A stretch of 42,581 nt of DNA from Xanthobacteraceae bacterium. Lineage in GTDB: Bacteria > Pseudomonadota > Alphaproteobacteria > Rhizobiales > Xanthobacteraceae. The notes beneath the pieces are model-generated. The model worked only from the letters and a program-made list of their open reading frames with translations. It was not told the origin of the DNA and did not search any database. The stretch is from the NCBI GenBank assembly GCA_030037885.1, contig JASHPU010000122.1:1-42581 (forward strand). The letters are read 5' to 3'. Below are positions 27,959 to 37,977 of the stretch, piece after piece. How positions within the stretch are numbered: the first letter of the stretch is position 1; each line of letters starts with the position of its first letter. The position numbers were made by a program, and so were the translations under genes.

Positions 27959-28843
27959 TCAGATCGTCGCGCCGCTCGGCGCGGGCCGCGCGTGCGCGCC
28001 GGCAATCGGTCGACGCGGCTCGGCACGGCGGCCGAACACGCCGTCAGGCCATAATTCGCTCAGCAACGCCGCGGTGTGCCGCGCCCGCTGCGGCGTCGGG
28101 ACTGCGCCGTCGCGCGCGATCGCCGCGCCGCCATCGAAAATCTCCGCATGCAGCCGCCGCAGGCTGGCGGCGTCGTCGACGTCGTACCATCCGGGCAAGA
28201 TATCGAGATCAAGCCCGATTTCGCGCGCCCGTTCGCGGGTCTGTTCGGCGACCCGTTCGGTGCTCCACGCAATGTCCTCGAACAGGCGGCGATGCGCGGT
28301 TTTCAGGCCGAGCAGATAATAGCCGCCGTCGCTCGAAGGACCGAGCACGGCGCGGTCGCCGGGCCGCGCCAGCGCCGCTGCGGTCTCGTTGAGCAACGCC
28401 GTCGGCAAGGTCGGGCTGTCGGCGTTGAGCACCACGGCGGCTTTATGCCCGCGCGCGAACATCGCTTCGATCGCGTGCAACAGACAGGCGCCGAAATCGG
28501 AAAACCATGCTTCAATGAGATCGACGCCCGGAAAGCGGCTGCGAAAAAAATCATCCGAGCCGGGCGGGCCGTAAGCCGCATAGGCGGCGATGGTCGCGTC
28601 GGGCGCGGCGCGGCTCGCCGCCAGCAGAATGTTGTCGAAGACGTCGTGCAGGAACGCGGTGTTGAGCGCGGCGGCGTCGTCGTAATCGAGCGGCGGCACG
28701 AGGCGCGTCTTGGCGCGGCCCGGCGCCGACGCTTTCGCCATCACGGCGATGCCGCAACGCGCCGCCGCGCCGACTTTCCGATGAGCGTGGTCCGATGCCG
28801 CGACACCGGAATGCGCTTCGCCGCCTGCTTCACTTGCGTTCAT
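27959..28843 (-). CDS. DUF2064/TIGR04282-type glycosyltransferase (rSAM-associated transferase 1-like)
   Basis: GIAVMAKASAPGRAKTRLVPPLDYDDAAALNTAFLHDVFDNI, VVLNADSPTLPTALLNET, VLGPSSDGGYYLLGLK. Confidence 0.85.
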   Translation of the reverse strand: MNASEAGGEAHSGVAASDHAHRKVGAAARCGIAVMAKASAPGRAKTRLVPPLDYDDAAALNTAFLHDVFDNILLAASRAAPDATIAAYAAYGPPGSDDFFRSRFPGVDLIEAWFSDFGACLLHAIEAMFARGHKAAVVLNADSPTLPTALLNETAAALARPGDRAVLGPSSDGGYYLLGLKTAHRRLFEDIAWSTERVAEQTRERAREIGLDLDILPGWYDVDDAASLRRLHAEIFDGGAAIARDGAVPTPQRARHTAALLSELWPDGVFGRRAEPRRPIAGAHARPAPSGATI

Positions 28844-29018
28844 GCGATGCCCCCCACCGAACCGATGCGATCCGGCTACAACGCACTGACCGATTTACCG
28901 ACGCTTGCTTCGCAAACGTTCTCGCAAACCGCTAATCAATTTCGGTTCAATTCCTTCAAGTCGGCAGGCGCTGAAAAGTTATTCTTATCACAGCTTCGTG
29001 ATCGAGGGTCTTTTCTCC

Positions 29019-29102
29019 CGCTCGTTCCCGCGAAAGCGACGCGAAAGCGGGGACCCAGCCGTTTGCCGGCTCCTGGATTCCCGCTTGCGCGGGAATGAGC
29101 GG
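29019..29102. repeat. REP-like palindromic element (cccgcgaaagcg..cgcgggaatgag)
   Basis: ctcgttcccgcgaaagcgacgcgaaagcggggacccagccgtttgccggctcctggattcccgcttgcgcgggaatgagcgg. Confidence 0.7.
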
Positions 29103-29127
29103 AATGTGGATCCAGGCCAATTCCGTA

Positions 29128-29622
29128 TCAATTGCGCGCCAGCGCCACGCGGATGGTCGTGTCGGCCGGGAGCGCGGTGGCGGATGGGTCGTGCCAGGTC
29201 GGCGCCGCGGCGTATGCGTCGGGGTCCATGTCGAGCGAGACGAGGTGGCGGCCTTCGATGCCGACCACTTCGAGCCGCACCGCGACCGGGCGCCCGAACC
29301 AGCCCCACCACCGGCTGTACGAGATGATCAGTTCTATCTGTCCCCGTGCCGTGCGCACCACCTGCCGCACGGTGCCGAGCGTGTTTGCCTGTTCGTCGAG
29401 CACGGGCAGGCCGATCAGATGGCCGACGCGAACCGGCTGCGGAAAGCGTTTGAGATAGCGCTCGTTCATCGGCATCGGATGCTGCGCGTCCATCATGCCG
29501 GTCGGCGGAATCATGGCTTGTGCGCGAACCATGGCCGGCTTTGCCGAGACCAGGATGCCGGCAAGCGCCAAGCCAGACAAAACGCCACGGGCCGTCAGTC
29601 TCTTTCTCATTCTTCGTCTCAT
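29128..29622 (-). CDS. PRC-barrel-like domain secreted protein
   Basis: Signal-like N-terminus (RGVLSGLALAGILVSAKPAMVRAQA), then VRVGHLIGLPVLDEQANTLGTVRQVVRTARGQIELIISYSRWWGWFGRPVAVRLEVV. Confidence 0.65.
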   Translation of the reverse strand: MRRRMRKRLTARGVLSGLALAGILVSAKPAMVRAQAMIPPTGMMDAQHPMPMNERYLKRFPQPVRVGHLIGLPVLDEQANTLGTVRQVVRTARGQIELIISYSRWWGWFGRPVAVRLEVVGIEGRHLVSLDMDPDAYAAAPTWHDPSATALPADTTIRVALARN

Positions 29623-29637
29623 TTGGCGATTGCTGCC

Positions 29638-29675
29638 ATCAACAACGCTGCGCGATATCAACAACGCTGCGCGAT
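29638..29675. repeat. Two 19-bp tandem repeats between divergent genes
   Basis: ATCAACAACGCTGCGCGAT repeated exactly at 29638-29656 and 29657-29675. Confidence 0.9.
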
Positions 29676-29808
29676 ATTGTGAAGCGACGGTGCTTGCGCC
29701 CGAATCGTCGTCCCCCTACGGTGCAGGCGCATCGGGGAACAGGTTCGCGTCCGGCATTTGCGCCACTCCTTGCTGGTCCGCCGCTCCAACAATTGCGGAA
29801 GTGTGGTG

Positions 29809-30582
29809 ATGTCAGCGCCTGCCGTCAAATCACTTAAGCCTGAGATCGCGCTCAAGCGCGCGTGGGGACCGGCGCGCCTGCATCCGCTGCCGCTGCGCAT
29901 CATGCATTGGATCAACGCCGCCGCCATCGTCATCATGATCGGCAGCGGCTGGCGAATCTATAACGATGACGTCCTGTTCGGCTGGCTGCAATTCCCCGAT
30001 GTCCTGGTGATCGGCAAATGGGCGCAGTACGGCCTGCAATGGCACTTCTTCGGCATGTGGATTTTCGTGCTCAACGGCATCGCCTATCTCGGTTACGGCA
30101 TCGCCACCGGGCGGTTCCGGCGAAAACTGTTTCCGATCCGCCTGCGCGAGATCTTCGCCACCGTCGGCGACGCGCTACGCTTTCGCCTGACCCATGAGGA
30201 TCTCGCCGTCTACAACGCCGTGCAGAAAATTCTCTATCTCGGCGTCATCCTGGTCGGCATTCTCATCGTCATCACCGGCCTGTGCCTGTGGAAGCCGGTG
30301 CAGTTCTCCGAGCTCGCTTCGCTGTTCGGCGGCTTCCAGATCATCCGGCTCATTCATTTCCTGTGCATGTCGGCGATCGTGGCCTTCATCGTGGTCCATG
30401 TCACGCTGGCATTGGTGGTGCCGCAAAGTTTTGTCGCCATGATCACCGGCGGACCAAACGTGAATGGCGGGCCGGCGTTGGTTGCCGAGCCCGCACGCGT
30501 CGCCGCGCCGACGCCTGTCGCCGAGCCGACCCGACCCGCAGCGCCCACGCCCGATTCAAGCCCGTCCGATTCAAGCCAATGA
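29809..30582 (+). CDS. Cytochrome b561/b-type membrane subunit (cytochrome b/b6 domain)
   Basis: Four or more TM segments with His residues: LHPLPLRIMHWINAAAIVIMIGSGWRIYND, WHFFGMWIFVLNGIAYLGYG, ILYLGVILVGILIVITGLCLW, IIRLIHFLCMSAIVAFIVVHVTLAL. ORF open from 29758. Confidence 0.85.
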   Translation: MSAPAVKSLKPEIALKRAWGPARLHPLPLRIMHWINAAAIVIMIGSGWRIYNDDVLFGWLQFPDVLVIGKWAQYGLQWHFFGMWIFVLNGIAYLGYGIATGRFRRKLFPIRLREIFATVGDALRFRLTHEDLAVYNAVQKILYLGVILVGILIVITGLCLWKPVQFSELASLFGGFQIIRLIHFLCMSAIVAFIVVHVTLALVVPQSFVAMITGGPNVNGGPALVAEPARVAAPTPVAEPTRPAAPTPDSSPSDSSQ

Positions 30583-30594
30583 GGCGGTGATCCG

Positions 30595-31386
30595 ATGTCC
30601 ATTCGCCCACGCACGCCGCCGCTGTTGCGGCCGAAAAAGCCGGTCGATCAAAGCGTGCTGAAGCAAAACCGGAAACGCATCGAAGCGATCGATCGCCGCC
30701 GCGTGCTGCGCGGCACGCTGTCGCTCGGCGCGCTGGCGCTCTTGACCGGCTGCGATGTCAGCGAGGAGCCTGCCGTGCAGAGCGCGTTGCGCGCGGTGTC
30801 GGCGTGGAACGACGGCGCGCAGGCGGCGCTGTTCCGCTCCACGCACCTGGCGCCGACCTTCAGCCCCGCGCAGGTGGTCAAGCCGCCGCGGTTCAACGCC
30901 TATTACGACATCCAGGACGTCAAGCCGGTCGACGGCGCCGCCTGGAAACTGCAATTGACCGGCCTGATCAAGGACAAGCGGCCCTGGACGTTGCAGCAGA
31001 TTTATCAGTTGCCGGAGCAGGAATTGATCATCCGCCACATCTGCGTCGAGGGCTGGGATTACATCGGGCAATGGTCCGGCCCGAACCTGCGGGCGTTTCT
31101 CACGCACATCGGCGCCGATTTGACGGCGAAATACGTCTATTTCGTCTGCAACGACAATTTCACCGAGAGCATCGACATGGCGTCGGCGCTGCATCCGCAG
31201 AGCATTCTAGCGACCAAATACGCGGGCGCGCCTATTACCGATCCGTTCGGCTTTCCGCTGCGGCTGCGCACCGCGGTCAAGCTCGGCTACAAGAACGCGA
31301 AATGGATCAGGACGATCGAGGTCACCAACACGTTCCGACCGACATTCTGGAGCAAGCAGGGCGAAAACTGGTTCGCCGGGATTTGA
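30595..31386 (+). CDS. Molybdopterin-dependent oxidoreductase (sulfite oxidase-fold, YedY/MsrP-like), probable Tat lipoprotein
   Basis: RRRVLRGTLSLGALALLTGCD (RR plus lipobox), LIIRHICVEGWDYIGQWSGPNLRAFL (conserved Cys ligand), GFPLRLRTAVKLGYKNAKWIRTIEV. Confidence 0.88.
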   Translation: MSIRPRTPPLLRPKKPVDQSVLKQNRKRIEAIDRRRVLRGTLSLGALALLTGCDVSEEPAVQSALRAVSAWNDGAQAALFRSTHLAPTFSPAQVVKPPRFNAYYDIQDVKPVDGAAWKLQLTGLIKDKRPWTLQQIYQLPEQELIIRHICVEGWDYIGQWSGPNLRAFLTHIGADLTAKYVYFVCNDNFTESIDMASALHPQSILATKYAGAPITDPFGFPLRLRTAVKLGYKNAKWIRTIEVTNTFRPTFWSKQGENWFAGI

Positions 31387-31392
31387 TTTTGG

Positions 31393-31540
31393 TCCTCACC
31401 CTGAGGTGCTCGGCGCCAACGGGTCCGGCCTTCGGCCGGCCCGATGACAAGCTCCGCGCCGAGCCGCGAAGGGTGCAGGCCCGGGCGCCTCGGCCTGCAT
31501 CCTTCGAGGGCCGCTTCGCGGCCACCTCAGGATGAGGTTA
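31393..31540. repeat. REP-like palindromic element (cctgaggtgctc..acctcagg family)
   Basis: cctcaccctgaggtgctcggcgccaacgggtccggccttcggccggcccgatgacaagctcc...gcctgcatccttcgagggccgcttcgcggccacctcaggatgagg. Same family as 23498-23700. Confidence 0.85.
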
Positions 31541-31588
31541 ACAGTAAGGACGCTGAGATTTTGCTGATGCTTTAGGCAGCGTCACTTG

Positions 31589-32626
31589 CTACCGCGGCCG
31601 TAAATCCAGCCCGACCTTCTTGTCGACGAAGCGCAGCGTGTAAGCCTTGCGGTAATCGAGATCGGCTTTGGCGACGCCGGCGCGCACCATTTCTTCGAAA
31701 AAGTGCTTGATGCGCGCATCCGTCATGGCGCCGACGCCGAGCGTGGCGGCGTCGCCGGAATCGACGATGCCGTATTGCTTCATGGCGGCGACCGAATAGG
31801 CCAACAGGTCGTCGGTCATTTCCGGGTTCTGTTTTTTGATCAGCGCGTTGGCGGCGCTGTTGTCGTGATAGATGTAATTGTACCAGCCGATGATCGAGGC
31901 ATCGACGAAGCGCTGCACCAGGTCGGGTTTCTTGTCGACCAGGTCGCGCCGCGTCTCGATGTGCGTCGAATAGGCGGAAAAGCCCTGATCGGCGAGCAGA
32001 AAAACTTTCGGCTTGAAATGCGCGACCTTCTCGATCGCGAACGGCTCCGAGGTGACGTAGCCCTGCATGGCGCTCTTGGGATCGGCCAGGAACGGCTGCG
32101 GATTGAACGTGTAGGGTTTGACCTGCGAGTCCGTAAAGCCGTAATCGGCTTTGAGCCATTGGTAATAAGTCGCCATGCCTTCCTTGGAGATGAACAGCGT
32201 CAAGTTCTTCAAGTCGGTGAATTTCTGCACGCCCGGATGCGCGATCAGGACCTGCGGGTCTTTCTGAAACAAAGCGGCGACCTCGACGGTCGGCACGTTA
32301 TGTGCCACGGCGTCGAAGCCCTGCAGCGTGTTGGCGGAGAGGAAAAAGTCGATCTTGCCGACCGGCAGCAGGATGCGGTTGTTGACGTTCGGCCCGCCCG
32401 GCACGATGGTGACGTCGAGGCCGTATTTGCGGTAGGTGCCATCGGCCAGCGCCTGGTAGAAGCCGCCGTGCTCGGGCTCGGGCACCCAGTTGGTGCCGAA
32501 GGCGACCTTGTCGAGCGCCTGCGCGGCGGCGGGGACGAAGAGGATGGCGACCGCGCTCAGGCCTGCGCCTGCAGCGGTCCAAAACCCCGTTAACGCCGTT
32601 CGTCCCAAAAAGCTTGCCAAGCCCAT
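31589..32626 (-). CDS. ABC transporter substrate-binding protein (NMT1/THI5-like)
   Basis: Signal peptide ...FVPAAAQALDKVAFGTNWVPEPEHGGFYQALADGTYRKYGLDVTIVPGGPNVNNRILLPVGKIDFFLSANTLQGFDAV. ORF open to 32728; start at 32626 preferred. Confidence 0.85.
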   Translation of the reverse strand: MGLASFLGRTALTGFWTAAGAGLSAVAILFVPAAAQALDKVAFGTNWVPEPEHGGFYQALADGTYRKYGLDVTIVPGGPNVNNRILLPVGKIDFFLSANTLQGFDAVAHNVPTVEVAALFQKDPQVLIAHPGVQKFTDLKNLTLFISKEGMATYYQWLKADYGFTDSQVKPYTFNPQPFLADPKSAMQGYVTSEPFAIEKVAHFKPKVFLLADQGFSAYSTHIETRRDLVDKKPDLVQRFVDASIIGWYNYIYHDNSAANALIKKQNPEMTDDLLAYSVAAMKQYGIVDSGDAATLGVGAMTDARIKHFFEEMVRAGVAKADLDYRKAYTLRFVDKKVGLDLRPR

Positions 32627-32708
32627 GGTTTGTCCCTTTTCATCGGCCGGCCGACAATAGAGCATGGCGGCGCAAAAAGCCCGCCGCCCGCCTGGACCAA
32701 AGGCCGCA

Positions 32709-33539
32709 ATGAATCTGCCCAAGCGCAACTGGATGGAGATGACCTGGCAGGATATTGCCGGGGCCGGCGCCGCGACGGCGCGCTGGATCGCCGTGCTGCC
32801 GCTGGCCGCGGTGGAGCAGCACGGTCCGCACCTGCCGCTCGGTGTCGATACCTACATCGCCGAAGCTTATCTCGCGCGCGTGCAGACATTGCTGCCGGAC
32901 GATCTGCCGGCGACGTTCTTGCCGGTGCAGCGCATCGGCGTCTCCGCCGAGCATCTGTCCTATCCGGGCACGCTGACGCTCTCGACCGCGACCGCGATCG
33001 CGGCCTGGACCGAGCTCGGCGAAAGTTTGGCGCGGGCCGGCGTGCGCAAGCTCGTGCTCGTCACCAGCCACGGCGGCAATGTCGCGGCGATGGAATCGGT
33101 GGCGCGCGATCTGCGCGCGCGGCTCGGCATGCTGGCGGTCACCGTCGGCTGGCATCGCTTCGGCTATCCGGACGGCACGTTTTCCGCCGAGGAGAAAAAG
33201 CACGGCATCCACGGCGGCGACATCGAGACATCGCTGATGCTCGCGGCGCAGCCCGCAATGGTGCGCACCGCCAAGGCCGCGAACGCGACGCCCGCCTCGG
33301 TGGCGATGGCGCGCGAGTTCAAATGGCTCGGCGCCTATCGCCCCGCCGGCTTCGCCTGGATGACGCAGGACTTGCACGAAAGCGGCGCCGTCGGCGACGC
33401 CACGGCCGCGAGCGCCGTGAAGGGCGAAGCGGCGCTGGAGCACGGCGCGCGCGCGTTCGTGGAATTACTCCGCGAAATCGACCGCTTCGATCTCGCGCGT
33501 TTACGTGAAGGCCCGCTGGCGGAGCCGAGCGGGTTGTAG
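32709..33539 (+). CDS. Creatininase family protein
   Basis: WIAVLPLAAVEQHGPHLPLGVDTYIAEAYL, SAEHLSYPGTLTLS, LVLVTSHGGNVAAME, GIHGGDIETSLMLA. ORF open from 32664. Confidence 0.9.
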   Translation: MNLPKRNWMEMTWQDIAGAGAATARWIAVLPLAAVEQHGPHLPLGVDTYIAEAYLARVQTLLPDDLPATFLPVQRIGVSAEHLSYPGTLTLSTATAIAAWTELGESLARAGVRKLVLVTSHGGNVAAMESVARDLRARLGMLAVTVGWHRFGYPDGTFSAEEKKHGIHGGDIETSLMLAAQPAMVRTAKAANATPASVAMAREFKWLGAYRPAGFAWMTQDLHESGAVGDATAASAVKGEAALEHGARAFVELLREIDRFDLARLREGPLAEPSGL

Positions 33540-33540
33540 G

Positions 33541-33676
33541 TCGTCATTCCGGGGCGCGCGAAGCGCGAGCCCGGAATCCATAATCACGATCGTCGACGAC
33601 AATGCTCGGAGCGAGAGCCGCCATTACGGTGGTTATGGATTCCGGGCTCCGGCCTTCGGCCGGCCCCGGAATGACG
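33541..33676. repeat. REP-like palindromic element (cgtcattccgggg..ccccggaatgacg)
   Basis: cgtcattccggggcgcgcgaagcgcgagcccggaatccataatcac...ggttatggattccgggctccggccttcggccggccccggaatgacg. Confidence 0.85.
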
Positions 33677-33677
33677 G

Positions 33678-35123
<1,446 letters not shown>

Positions 35124-35154
35124 GGCTGGCTCCGTCTCAATTGCTCCGCCGCGC

Positions 35155-35305
35155 GTCTCCCTCTCCCCGCTTGCGGGGAGAGGGTGGGGTGAGGGGGCCT
35201 CGCCGCTCGCCTGAGAATGAGTTGTCTCGCTCAGACTCGCTGCGGCGCCCCCTCACCCGCCGCGCTCCGCGCGGCGACCTCTCCCCGCGCGGCGGGGAGA
35301 GGTGA
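35155..35305. repeat. REP-like palindromic element (ctctccccgcttgcggggagag family) between boxB and boxC
   Basis: tccctctccccgcttgcggggagagggtggggtgaggg...ccccctcacccgccgcgctccgcgcggcgacctctccccgcgcggcggggagagg. Confidence 0.85.
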
Positions 35306-35308
35306 ATT

Positions 35309-37045
35309 TCACACCCGTTTCATATCGAATGCCGGCTTCTGGCCGGTGCCGTAGCGTTTGAGCGCGCCCTCGTCGCCGATGGCGTTGGGGCGCTGGAAGA
35401 TCCAGTTCTGCCAGGCGGTGAGGCGGGCGAAGATTTTCGATTCCATGGTCTCCGGTCCGGCGAAGCGCAGGTTCGCTTCCATGCCGGTGAGACTGTCGGG
35501 CGAAAAGCTGGCGCGCTCTTCGAGAAACACCCGCACCTCGTCGTCCCAGTCGATGTCGTCGAGCGCGAAGGTGACGAGGCCGAGTTTTTGCGCGCGCTCG
35601 GCATCGAGCAGTTTTTCGCGTTCGGCTTTGGTCGTTTCGAGCGACGAAGGGTCGGCGAGAAAGCGGCAGGCGAGGCGCGTAATTCCGTTCGCCATCGGAT
35701 AATCGCCGAAGTTTGCTGCGCTGAGCGCGATGGCTGCAGGGTGCTTGTTGTCGCCCGCCCCCCTCCCTGACCCTCCCCCGCTTGCGGGGGAGGGAAGGGT
35801 GGGGGCAAGCATGTACGAGCGGTCGCTAGCGAAAGCCAATTCAGCGAGCGTGCCGGCAAAGCACGAGCCGGGCTCGATCAAGGTCACCAGCGAGCGCGAG
35901 GTGAGATCGACGCGTTTGAGCACGCGCTTCCACAGCAATCTGATTTCGCGGGCGAGCCAATGCGCCTTGTTGGTTTCGAGGAAGCGATCGTAGGCCAGCA
36001 CCTGCTCGGGATCGCCTGAGGATTTGAACACCGCCGCGGCGATTTCCAGCTCGTTGAGCCGGATGTGCAAGATCGCGTCGTCGAGCTCGCGCGCGAGTTT
36101 CAGCAGCCAAAATTCCGCGCCTTCTTGCACCATGGCGTCGGTCGAGCCGGGCGGCGGCGCGGTCGGGCCGCGCAGCGTGATGGTGGCGAGGCGCTCGGCG
36201 CGCTGGAATTCGACCGTCAGCGTTGCGTATGCGATGCTGTCGGTTTCGAAGCGCCGCGTCAGCGGCGTCAGCTTGATGCCCGACGCCGCGCCGTCGCGCC
36301 GCGATTTTGCGGCGAACTCCTTGGCGCGCGCCGCAACCGCGTCGTCGAACTTCGATCCCGGCACGGTCTCGTCGACCAGGCGCCAGTCGCGCGCGCGCAC
36401 GCCTTTGACGCCTTCCTCGGTGGTGCAGAACACGTCGGCGAGGTCGCGGCGCACCTTGCGCTTGTCGGCGACGCGGGTGAGCCCGCCGGTGCCGGGCAAA
36501 ACCGCAAGCAGCGGCAGCTCCGGCAACGCCACTGACGCTGCGCCGTCGTCGATCAGGATGATGTGGTCGGCGGCGAGCGCGAGTTCGTAACCGCCGCCCG
36601 CCGCGGTGCCGTTGATGGCGCACAGCGTCGCCACGCCGGAATTCTGCGACAGATCCTCGATGCCGTTGCGCGTCTCGTTGGTGAACTTGCAGAAGTTGAC
36701 CTTGTGCGCATGAGTGGCGCCGGCCAGCATGCGGATATTGGCGCCGGCGGAGAACACCCGCGGCTTGGCCGAGCGCAGCACCAGCGCACGCACCTGCGGG
36801 TATTCGAAGCGCAGCCGCTCGATGGCATCGGCCAGCTCGATGTCGACGCCGAGATCGTAGGAATTGAGCTTGAGCTCGTAGCCGTCGAACAGCGCGCCCT
36901 TCTCGTCGACGTCCATAATCAAGGTGGCGACCGCGCCGTCGACGGCGAGCTTCCAATGCCGATAGCGCGCCGGCTCGGTCTGAAAATCGATGCGCCTTTG
37001 GCCGTTCGCCAGCGGACGCTCGGCGTTATGTGCGGTCTCTGACAT
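35309..37045 (-). CDS. boxC: 2,3-epoxybenzoyl-CoA dihydrolase BoxC
   Basis: RIDFQTEPARYRHWKLAVDGAVATLIMDVDEKGALFDGYELKLNSYDLGVDIELADAIERLRFEYP, KVNFCKFTNETRNGIEDLS, LTSRSLVTLIEPGSCFAGTLAELAFASDRSYML, NAIGDEGALKRYGTGQKPAFDMKRV. Confidence 0.93.
   Translation of the reverse strand: MSETAHNAERPLANGQRRIDFQTEPARYRHWKLAVDGAVATLIMDVDEKGALFDGYELKLNSYDLGVDIELADAIERLRFEYPQVRALVLRSAKPRVFSAGANIRMLAGATHAHKVNFCKFTNETRNGIEDLSQNSGVATLCAINGTAAGGGYELALAADHIILIDDGAASVALPELPLLAVLPGTGGLTRVADKRKVRRDLADVFCTTEEGVKGVRARDWRLVDETVPGSKFDDAVAARAKEFAAKSRRDGAASGIKLTPLTRRFETDSIAYATLTVEFQRAERLATITLRGPTAPPPGSTDAMVQEGAEFWLLKLARELDDAILHIRLNELEIAAAVFKSSGDPEQVLAYDRFLETNKAHWLAREIRLLWKRVLKRVDLTSRSLVTLIEPGSCFAGTLAELAFASDRSYMLAPTLPSPASGGGSGRGAGDNKHPAAIALSAANFGDYPMANGITRLACRFLADPSSLETTKAEREKLLDAERAQKLGLVTFALDDIDWDDEVRVFLEERASFSPDSLTGMEANLRFAGPETMESKIFARLTAWQNWIFQRPNAIGDEGALKRYGTGQKPAFDMKRV
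35742..35812. repeat. Palindromic element inserted in frame inside boxC
   Basis: cgcccccctccctgaccctcccccgcttgcgggggagggaagggtgggggc: same family as 35155-35305. Translated on the boxC strand as LAPTLPSPASGGGSGRGAGDNKHP between RSYM and AAIALSAANFGDYPM. Confidence 0.85.
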
Positions 37046-37078
37046 GCTTTGCTGCCTCAGCCGCTTCCTGCGACGCGG

Positions 37079-37137
37079 TGCAGTGCATTATAGTGCAGCT
37101 ATCCGCCACTCTCGACGTTAATATGCATTATATCTCA
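37079..37137. promoter_or_regulatory. Candidate BoxR operators upstream of boxC
   Basis: TGCATTATAGTGCA at 37084-37097 (TGCA-N6-TGCA), preceded by TGCA at 37079-37082, plus a degenerate TGCATTATATCTCA at 37124-37137. Confidence 0.6.
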
Positions 37138-37977
37138 TGAGGCCGCAACCCCCGAATGCGGATGCGGGTCGGCCTCGCCGTGCTCGCGCAGCAGCCGGTC
37201 GATGAAGCCGGCAACGGCCGCAAGCGTCTGGTCGGGCGCCTCGCGCGGCGGGTCGTGGCGGATGCCGGGCAGCAGCGCGGTTTCGACCGGGCAGAAACAT
37301 TCGCGCTCGGCGACTTCGAGCTGGCGGAGCGTGCCATATTGGTCGTGCTCGCCCTGCACGATCAGGATCGGCACGCGGATGTAGCCGAGCGCCTCGGTGA
37401 TGTCCCACTTGGCAAATTGCGGATCGAGCCAGGGCTCGCTCCAGGAGCGGAAGGCGCAATCGACCTCGGCATGCCAGCGTTTGAGTTTTTCGCGCAAGGG
37501 TCCGGCGGCGAAGGCGTCGCGGGCGCGGCGGATTTCGGCAAGCCCGATCTCCTCGGTGAAGAAATGCGGCGCGATCAGCACCAGGCCGCGGACGCGGTGA
37601 TCTTGCACGCTGCCGGCATAGATCGCAACGATCGAGGCGCCGTCGCTGTGGCCGAGCAGAATGCCGCGGCGAATGCCGATCGCGTCGAGCACGCGCGGCA
37701 GCACGTCGACGGCCTCCTCGTGCATGAAGGAAACCGAGCGCGGCAGCTTGCCGGGCGACGATTTGCCGTAGCCGGCGCGCGAGTAGACGAACACGCCGGC
37801 GCCGGTCGCGGCCGCGAGTTTTTCCGGGAACGCGCCCCACAGCGCCGCCGAGCCGAGGCCCTCATGCAGCATAACGATAGTCGGCGCCGCGTCCGGCCGC
37901 GGCCCGATCATGCGGTACTCGAGCCGCAGTGGCGCAAGATCGAGAAAGCCGGAATCGGCGAGGGTGGCGAGAGTCAT
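37135..37977 (-). CDS. Alpha/beta hydrolase in the box locus
   Basis: TIVMLHEGLGSAALWGAFPEKLAAATGAGVFVYSRAGYGKS, ILLGHSDGASIVAIYAG (GxSxG), VPILIVQGEHDQYGT, ALLPGIRHDPPREAP. ATGA overlap with the upstream regulator. Confidence 0.88.
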   Translation of the reverse strand: MTLATLADSGFLDLAPLRLEYRMIGPRPDAAPTIVMLHEGLGSAALWGAFPEKLAAATGAGVFVYSRAGYGKSSPGKLPRSVSFMHEEAVDVLPRVLDAIGIRRGILLGHSDGASIVAIYAGSVQDHRVRGLVLIAPHFFTEEIGLAEIRRARDAFAAGPLREKLKRWHAEVDCAFRSWSEPWLDPQFAKWDITEALGYIRVPILIVQGEHDQYGTLRQLEVAERECFCPVETALLPGIRHDPPREAPDQTLAAVAGFIDRLLREHGEADPHPHSGVAAS

